The notes under the pieces are model-generated. The model did not search any database and was not told the origin of the DNA. It saw only the letters and a program-made list of their open reading frames with translations. Source: Flavicella sp964230805 (GTDB lineage Bacteria; Bacteroidota; Bacteroidia; Flavobacteriales; Flavobacteriaceae). From it: a DNA stretch of 27,628 nt. Every line of letters starts with the position of its first letter. Positions within the stretch are counted from its first letter, which is position 1. This document shows positions 23,511-27,628 of the stretch, in pieces. Made by a program: the position numbers and the translations under genes. The stretch spans positions 1 through 27,628 of the forward strand of contig CAXRIA010000030.1 of assembly GCA_964230805.1 (NCBI GenBank), read 5' to 3'.

Positions 23511-24041
23511 ATGCCCTACATTATTTCTATTTTATTTGTTACCATTATGATGCAAACAACTCCTATTTTTCATTTTCATACAGGCAGTGATATCAGCCAA
23601 TGGAAAATTATCGATGACATTGTCATGGGAGGAAGATCCTCGGGGACTTTTGGTTTGAACGATCAGGGGAACGGCGTTTTTAAGGGCAAGGTATCCTTGG
23701 AAAATAATGGAGGCTTTTCTTCGCTGCATTATCGTTGTGAAAAGATGGAAACCACTTCCTTTTCGAGTGTGTTGATTCGTGTGAAAGGAGACGGGAAGTC
23801 CTATCAATTTCGAATAAAAGATGCGCTGCGTCATCCCTATTCATACATTGCTAAATTCGACACAAGCGGCGTGTGGGAAACAATTGAGATTTCCTTACGC
23901 GAAATGTATCCCGCGTTTCGAGGTCGTACCTTAGACATCCCAAATTATGCGAATACCGGTATCGAAGAAGTTGCCTTTTTGATTGCAAACAAAAAAGAAG
24001 AACATTTTGAATTGCTGATTGACACTATTGTGCTGAAGTGA
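23511..24041 (+). CDS. CIA30-family protein
   Basis: A 176-aa protein of the CIA30 (complex I intermediate-associated protein 30-like) family, a carbohydrate-binding-module-like beta-sandwich: SDISQWKIIDDIVMGGRSSG, GVFKGKVSLENNGGFSSLHYR, FSSVLIRVKGDGKSYQFRIK and WETIEISLREMYPAFRGR are the typical blocks. The ATG at 23511 is preferred over the in-frame TTG at 23466 because the latter would overlap the previous gene and the ATG gives the hydrophobic N-terminus MPYIISILFVTIMMQ. That segment could be a short signal sequence. Bacterial members commonly sit with light- or oxidative-stress genes. It is the last gene of the operon; no terminator hairpin is obvious in the 90-bp gap to the convergent gpx gene. 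Confidence 0.8.
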   Translation: MPYIISILFVTIMMQTTPIFHFHTGSDISQWKIIDDIVMGGRSSGTFGLNDQGNGVFKGKVSLENNGGFSSLHYRCEKMETTSFSSVLIRVKGDGKSYQFRIKDALRHPYSYIAKFDTSGVWETIEISLREMYPAFRGRTLDIPNYANTGIEEVAFLIANKKEEHFELLIDTIVLK

Positions 24042-24132
24042 TGTTAATTTTTAGGTTCAGGATTTGAATGAAAAAATCTTTAAACAGCTTGAACAAAACT
24101 AAGGGTTTCATGACAATGGGCGCGTTAAAAAA

Positions 24133-24654
24133 TTACAAATGCTTGGTAATTTTTGAGCTCATGGGTTTGGTAATCGAATAATAATAGTCAACGAGTTTTC
24201 CGTTTTGGTCTACCAAGTATTTTTGAAAATTCCATTTGACATTTGAGTTTTTTCGTCCATTTTGTTCTTTTTTCGTCAGCCATTGGTAGAGGGGGTGTTG
24301 GTTGCGTCCTTTCACCTCAATTTTTTCAGTGAGTAAGAAAGTAACTCCAAAATTGCGTTCACAGAACGTTTGAATTTCTGTCGCATTTCCCGGCTCTTGT
24401 TTCCCGAATTGATTGCACGGTACCCCAATGACAGCGAGGGATTCACTGTAGTGGTCACTAAGTTGTTGCAATTCCTTGTATTGTTTTGTAAAACCACATT
24501 CAGAAGCTACATTGACAAATAGAAGGTGTTTGCCTTTGAAACGTGCCATGTGAATGGGCTTTCCATCGAGTGCATTGATTTCGATTTCATAAAGGGAAGG
24601 GGACGTTACGGGTTTTTTGTCAGCTACTGTTTTTGCTTTTTCAATGGTTTTCAT
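24133..24654 (-). CDS. Glutathione peroxidase family (probably thioredoxin-dependent)
   Basis: A 173-aa peroxidase that reduces hydroperoxides. The catalytic residues are present: Cys53 in NVASECGFT, Gln86 in CNQFGKQEPG, and Trp141-Asn142 in VKWNFQKYLVD. Cys98 (TFCERNFG) lies where the resolving Cys of two-Cys, thioredoxin-dependent family members is found, so thioredoxin may be the reductant instead of glutathione. No clear export signal; the first ~18 residues are a charged extension. It starts 3 bp after the SDR gene in the same minus-strand operon, downstream of the second dyad. Confidence 0.93.
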   Translation of the reverse strand: MKTIEKAKTVADKKPVTSPSLYEIEINALDGKPIHMARFKGKHLLFVNVASECGFTKQYKELQQLSDHYSESLAVIGVPCNQFGKQEPGNATEIQTFCERNFGVTFLLTEKIEVKGRNQHPLYQWLTKKEQNGRKNSNVKWNFQKYLVDQNGKLVDYYYSITKPMSSKITKHL

Positions 24655-24657
24655 AGG

Positions 24658-25341
24658 TTATATTTTAAAAGATACGATGCCACAGTCCATTTCAAAAATT
24701 TGTCCAGAAAAGGAAAGTGCTTGGTCAGAAATCAAGAAAGAGGCTGTATTGGCTACTTCCTCTGGTTTTAAAAATTTTTTGAGAGGATGGCGCTCTTTGA
24801 TACTTTCAATCATTTTTTCATTGCGCAGCAATTTAGAAGCCAAGGGAGTGTCTGTTACTGTAGGGGCAATGGCATTGACACGAATGGTGGGAGCGAGTTC
24901 TGCGCCCAGGGATTTTACCAGTCCTTCAATGGCCGATTTGGAGGCGGCGACACTTGCGTGATAGGGCATTCCTAACTTGGAAGCTACGGTACTAAAAAGC
25001 AAGATAGACGGATGATTGCCTCGTTTTAGCTTTGGGAGGTATTTTTGGATTGCTTTTACCGCTCCCAAAACATTGATTTCGAAATCGTCGCGAAAATCGT
25101 CTAGACTCAATCTTGAGATAGGCTTTAAGTTGATGCTTCCCGGGCAGTAAATCAAACTGTCTACAGTTTCGATATCTGGCAATTCCTCTGTGACTATGTC
25201 GCACGAATAATGCGTAACATTTGGATGTGAGGTTTCTGGTGCGTTTCGACTGATATTGGTGATATGATGTGATGGCGACAAGTTTTCAATCAGTGCGGCT
25301 CCGATTCCTTTGCTTCCCCCTATAATAACAATGTTTTTCAT
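24658..25341 (-). CDS. SDR-family oxidoreductase lacking the catalytic Tyr
   Basis: A 227-aa classical-length short-chain dehydrogenase/reductase. The cofactor motif GGSKGIG (8-14), the NAG-like YCPGS (65-69), the catalytic-loop FSTVASKLG (116-124), Asn90 and the C-terminal IRVNAIAPTVTDTPL are in place. At the usual Tyr-x3-Lys, however, the sequence is HASVAASKSA: Lys135 is present but the Tyr position is Val131. The codon is GTC, so this is not a one-base misread of TAC/TAT. It may work with another acid, or mainly bind a cofactor. It heads an operon with gpx and is divergent from an FAD oxidoreductase, with a shared dyad between them. Confidence 0.9.
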   Translation of the reverse strand: MKNIVIIGGSKGIGAALIENLSPSHHITNISRNAPETSHPNVTHYSCDIVTEELPDIETVDSLIYCPGSINLKPISRLSLDDFRDDFEINVLGAVKAIQKYLPKLKRGNHPSILLFSTVASKLGMPYHASVAASKSAIEGLVKSLGAELAPTIRVNAIAPTVTDTPLASKLLRNEKMIESIKERHPLKKFLKPEEVANTASFLISDQALSFSGQIFEMDCGIVSFKI

Positions 25342-25366
25342 CTCGCTTAAATTTTAAGTTATTTTT

Positions 25367-25395
25367 GAAGGTTGTTGCTTGTAAATGCAACCTTC
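25367..25395. repeat. Inverted repeat in the SDR/gpx leader
   Basis: GAAGGTTG and CAACCTTC form a perfect 8-bp inverted repeat around 13 bases. On the minus strand it would be a hairpin in the SDR mRNA leader, about 25 nt before the start codon. No T-run follows it on either strand, so it is not a terminator. Confidence 0.6.
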
Positions 25396-25400
25396 TTATG

Positions 25401-25430
25401 TAAAAATACTATTTTTGTTTAATATATCAA
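25401..25430 (-). promoter_or_regulatory. Probable promoter of the SDR-gpx operon
   Basis: On the minus strand, TTG (25430-25428) is followed after 19 bases by TATTTTTA (25408-25401), one mismatch from TAnnTTTG with normal spacing. The left arm of the dyad lies between the two elements and the -33 element is inside the dyad. Confidence 0.5.
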
Positions 25431-25448
25431 TACATTTGTTAAACAAAA
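25413..25448. promoter_or_regulatory. Operator candidate, dyad copy 2 (SDR-gpx / oxidoreductase)
   Basis: TTTTGTTTAA-N16-TTAAACAAAA, identical in both arms and in spacing to 17790-17825 while the 16-bp centre differs. It sits in the 114-bp gap between divergent genes and overlaps the likely promoters of both. Inside its centre is TACATTTG (25431-25438), an exact Bacteroidetes -7 element for the rightward gene. Confidence 0.78.
25431..25438 (+). promoter_or_regulatory. -7 element for the FAD oxidoreductase gene
   Basis: TACATTTG is an exact TAnnTTTG match, 17 bp before the ATG at 25456 and within the dyad. The nearest upstream TTG (25415-25417) is only 13 bp away, shorter than usual, so the promoter may be weak or activator-dependent. 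Confidence 0.45.
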
Positions 25449-25455
25449 TTAAAAT

Positions 25456-26706
25456 ATGTCAAACAAAAATCAAAGAATTCATATTGTTGGTGGAGGGATT
25501 AGCGGTTTGGTGGCGGCCAGCGTTTTGGAGGCCAATGGTTTCAGTCCCATCCTGTTCGAAGCGACCCATCGAGTGGGAGGACGTGTAAAAACCGATATCG
25601 TAGAAGGGTATCAGATGGATCGAGGATTTCAGGTATTGCTAACCGCGTATCCAGCCATTCAGAAATATTTGGATGTAGATGCGCTTGATTTGCAATTTTT
25701 CAAACCCGGTGCGGTACTTTTTGATAAAACAAAAAAGCGGACCATAGGCGATCCTTTGCGAGACATTTCCTTCTTGTTTTCCACCTTGTTTTCAGGTGTT
25801 GGAACGATTTCAGATATGTGGAAAATTTTTAGACTCCAAACGGCGCTAAAGCAAAAAACACTTTCCGAAATATTTCAAGAAGACGAAATGACCACAAAGT
25901 ATTATTTACAAAAAAACGGTTTTTCAGAAGACATCATTCAGCAGTTTTTTAGACCTTTTTTCTCGGGGATTTTTTTAGAGTCGCACTTGGAAACGTCGAG
26001 TAGAATGTTTGAGTTTGTTTACAAAATGTTTGCAGAGGGCTATGCGGCCCTTCCAAAATTTGGGATCGAAGCAATTCCCAAACAATTGCTTCAGAATTTG
26101 GAAAGAACCGAAATTCGCTACAATACCAAAGTGAAGCTTGTTCAAAACAATACTTTGGTGCTCGAGAATGGCGATCGAATGGATAGTGACTATACGGTGT
26201 TGGCTACCGACGCCTCGGAGCTTGTTCCAAACCTACGCGGAGCAGCCAGTAAATGGAGGTCTTGTGAAACCTTGTATTTTGAAACGAATCGTCGTGCTAT
26301 CGAAAAACCTTTGATAGGTCTTGTGACCAATCCGGAATTATTGATCAACAATGTATTTTTTCACACCAGTTTAGAAATGGCTGCCAAGCAGCCTGGACAA
26401 TTGTTGTCTGTGACCATTGTCAAAGGGCATAATTTGACAGAGGAAGCATTGGTGTCACGTGTTGAAAAAGAATTGAAAGCCGTTTGTGGAGTAGCGACTT
26501 CTCGATTTTTGAAAAGGTATCTCATTCCAAAGGCCTTACCTTCGTTAAACAATCTTCAATATGAATTGGCACCCTCAGAAACGCAACTCACAGGAGGTGT
26601 TTTTCTTGCCGGAGACATACAGTTAAACGGTTCCTTAAACGCGGCGATGATTTCAGGCGAACGCGCAGCACTTGGAGTGATTGAAAAAATAAATGGAATG
26701 CGTTGA
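25456..26706 (+). CDS. FAD-dependent amine-oxidase/phytoene-desaturase-like oxidoreductase
   Basis: A 416-aa flavoprotein with an N-terminal dinucleotide-binding motif (IHIVGGGISGLVAASVLEAN, 8-27), the second FAD-contact FEATHRVGGRVKT (34-46), and the C-terminal FAD-binding GGVFLAGDIQLNGSLNAAMISGERAA. This is the layout of the NAD(P)/FAD-dependent oxidoreductase family that includes amine oxidases and phytoene desaturases. FFRPFFSGIFLE in the middle is typical of the family. The substrate is not visible; small versions of this family are frequently found with photolyase and carotenoid genes. It is transcribed away from the SDR-gpx operon and shares the dyad with it. Confidence 0.88.
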   Translation: MSNKNQRIHIVGGGISGLVAASVLEANGFSPILFEATHRVGGRVKTDIVEGYQMDRGFQVLLTAYPAIQKYLDVDALDLQFFKPGAVLFDKTKKRTIGDPLRDISFLFSTLFSGVGTISDMWKIFRLQTALKQKTLSEIFQEDEMTTKYYLQKNGFSEDIIQQFFRPFFSGIFLESHLETSSRMFEFVYKMFAEGYAALPKFGIEAIPKQLLQNLERTEIRYNTKVKLVQNNTLVLENGDRMDSDYTVLATDASELVPNLRGAASKWRSCETLYFETNRRAIEKPLIGLVTNPELLINNVFFHTSLEMAAKQPGQLLSVTIVKGHNLTEEALVSRVEKELKAVCGVATSRFLKRYLIPKALPSLNNLQYELAPSETQLTGGVFLAGDIQLNGSLNAAMISGERAALGVIEKINGMR

Positions 26707-26900
26707 GGCTTTTTACAAAAGAGGTTTCCGAGAAAACCATCTTCCCTTTGTTTTTTGCTGTGGACAACATCTTTTAATAACAAAAAACGGATTGTTAAAT
26801 TCTGGTGTTTTAGAGAGAAAGAAATAGTAAAAAATAAAGAACACGAACAATAAAACCAAAACTTCTGTCAAGAGCTTTTATATACTTGAAAAAAATACAA

Positions 26901-27628
26901 ATGTTACACTACAAAACTTACCGTCATAAAAGTGCAAAGAAGTCGTGGGTGACTTTTGTCCATGGAGCGGGAGGTAGCAGTGCGATATGGTTTTCTCAGA
27001 TCAGAGCTTTTCAGAAAGAGTTCAACGTATTAACGATTGATTTAAGAGGACATGGTAAATCTAAATCGACGCATCCAAAGGACAGCTATAGCTTTGCAAA
27101 TATTACTGACGAAGTTGTTGAGGTTATAGATTTTTTAAAAATAGAGATGTCACATTTTGTTGGGGTTTCTCTTGGCACCATCATTATTATGGATATTGGG
27201 CATAGGTATCCTTCAAAAGTTCATAGTTTGGTGTTGGGGGGAGCAGTGATGTATCTGAATATAAGAGCTCAGGTTTTAATGCATCTTGGCGTTGTTTTCA
27301 AAAAAATCATTCCATATTTGTGGCTTTACAGGTTGTTCGCATATATCATTATGCCTAAAAAGAACCATAGCATATCAAGATCATTTTTTATCAATGAGGC
27401 AAAAAAAATGAATCAAAAAGAATTTGTCAATTGGTTCTCTTTGGTTACCAGTGTCAATAGTTTATTGTCATTCTTTAGAAAAACAAAAATTGACATTTCT
27501 ACCCTCTATATCATGGGGAAACAAGATTACATGTTTTTACCTAGTGTAAAAAAGATGGTGAAGCATCATTCGAACGCTGTCCTAGAAACTATTGATAACT
27601 GTGGACACGTTGTCAATATAGATGCCTC
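26901..27628 (+). CDS. Alpha/beta hydrolase, 3' end outside window
   Basis: An open frame from the ATG at 26901 runs past the right edge, so at least 242 residues are seen. It has the alpha/beta hydrolase hallmarks: the oxyanion-hole HGAGG (about residue 20), DLRGHGKS, the nucleophile elbow GVSLG, the acid region MGKQDYMF, and the His in NCGHVVNID, so the catalytic triad looks complete. The class includes esterases, lipases and dienelactone- or haloalkane-type hydrolases; the substrate is unknown. The gene is more AT-rich than its left neighbour. TATACTTG at about 26881 is one mismatch from the -7 consensus. Confidence 0.88.
   Translation, partial: MLHYKTYRHKSAKKSWVTFVHGAGGSSAIWFSQIRAFQKEFNVLTIDLRGHGKSKSTHPKDSYSFANITDEVVEVIDFLKIEMSHFVGVSLGTIIIMDIGHRYPSKVHSLVLGGAVMYLNIRAQVLMHLGVVFKKIIPYLWLYRLFAYIIMPKKNHSISRSFFINEAKKMNQKEFVNWFSLVTSVNSLLSFFRKTKIDISTLYIMGKQDYMFLPSVKKMVKHHSNAVLETIDNCGHVVNIDA

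Noticed and set aside
26726..26758. GGTTT...AAACC hairpin after the FAD oxidoreductase as a terminator
   Set aside because: The stem is only 5 bp and the T-run is interrupted and distant, too weak to call.

Overview
The window looks like chromosome of a Bacteroidetes bacterium, most likely a flavobacterium. The basis is low GC, start regions with little Shine-Dalgarno signal, several promoter -7 elements of the Bacteroidetes form TAnnTTTG (10382, 13654, 17183, 25431, and 17082 on the minus strand), a tRNA gene with no encoded CCA, a fused ResB-CcsA cytochrome c maturation protein, and gene families typical of that group. No phage, transposase, CRISPR array or rRNA was seen.

Positions 1-10162 are the 3' end of an exopolysaccharide or capsule cluster, all on the plus strand. 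It holds a glycosyltransferase cut by the window edge, a heparinase II/III-like protein, an AlgD-type nucleotide-sugar dehydrogenase, a second GT4 glycosyltransferase, the four dTDP-L-rhamnose genes in the order rfbC-rfbD-rfbB-rfbA, and a WcaJ-type initiating sugar transferase. The polymer therefore probably contains L-rhamnose and a hexuronic acid. The genes up to rfbA are visibly more AT-rich than what follows.

Positions 10163-17062 are housekeeping: a terminator, the CcsBA fusion, a TPR-like membrane protein, a 43-aa membrane peptide, ruvC, and on the minus strand aroC and a TSUP-family permease. ruvC and aroC converge on a shared terminator. A tRNA-Ser(UGA) with its own promoter and terminator follows, then a 104-bp tandem direct repeat.

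Positions 17778-26706 are the most interesting part, a light/flavin block. One long plus-strand operon (17932-24041) encodes a DUF2805-like protein, three different cryptochrome/photolyase-family proteins, a flavin-reductase-like protein, a DUF2256 zinc-binding peptide, an unrecognised 141-aa protein and a CIA30-family protein. Opposite it lies an SDR-glutathione peroxidase operon, divergent from an FAD-dependent amine-oxidase-like gene. The same exact 36-bp dyad, TTTTGTTTAA-N16-TTAAACAAAA, sits over the promoter of the photolyase operon and in the divergent promoter region of the SDR/gpx and oxidoreductase genes. A -7-like element lies inside the dyad in each case. This suggests one regulon, plausibly responding to light or oxidative stress. 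No regulator gene is in the window.

Each photolyase-family protein departs from the textbook. One has its FAD domain first and an apparent alpha/beta domain last. One has lost key residues of the canonical FAD/Trp-triad site. One resembles the iron-sulfur bacterial (6-4) photolyases but lacks the cluster cysteines. An alpha/beta hydrolase runs off the right edge.
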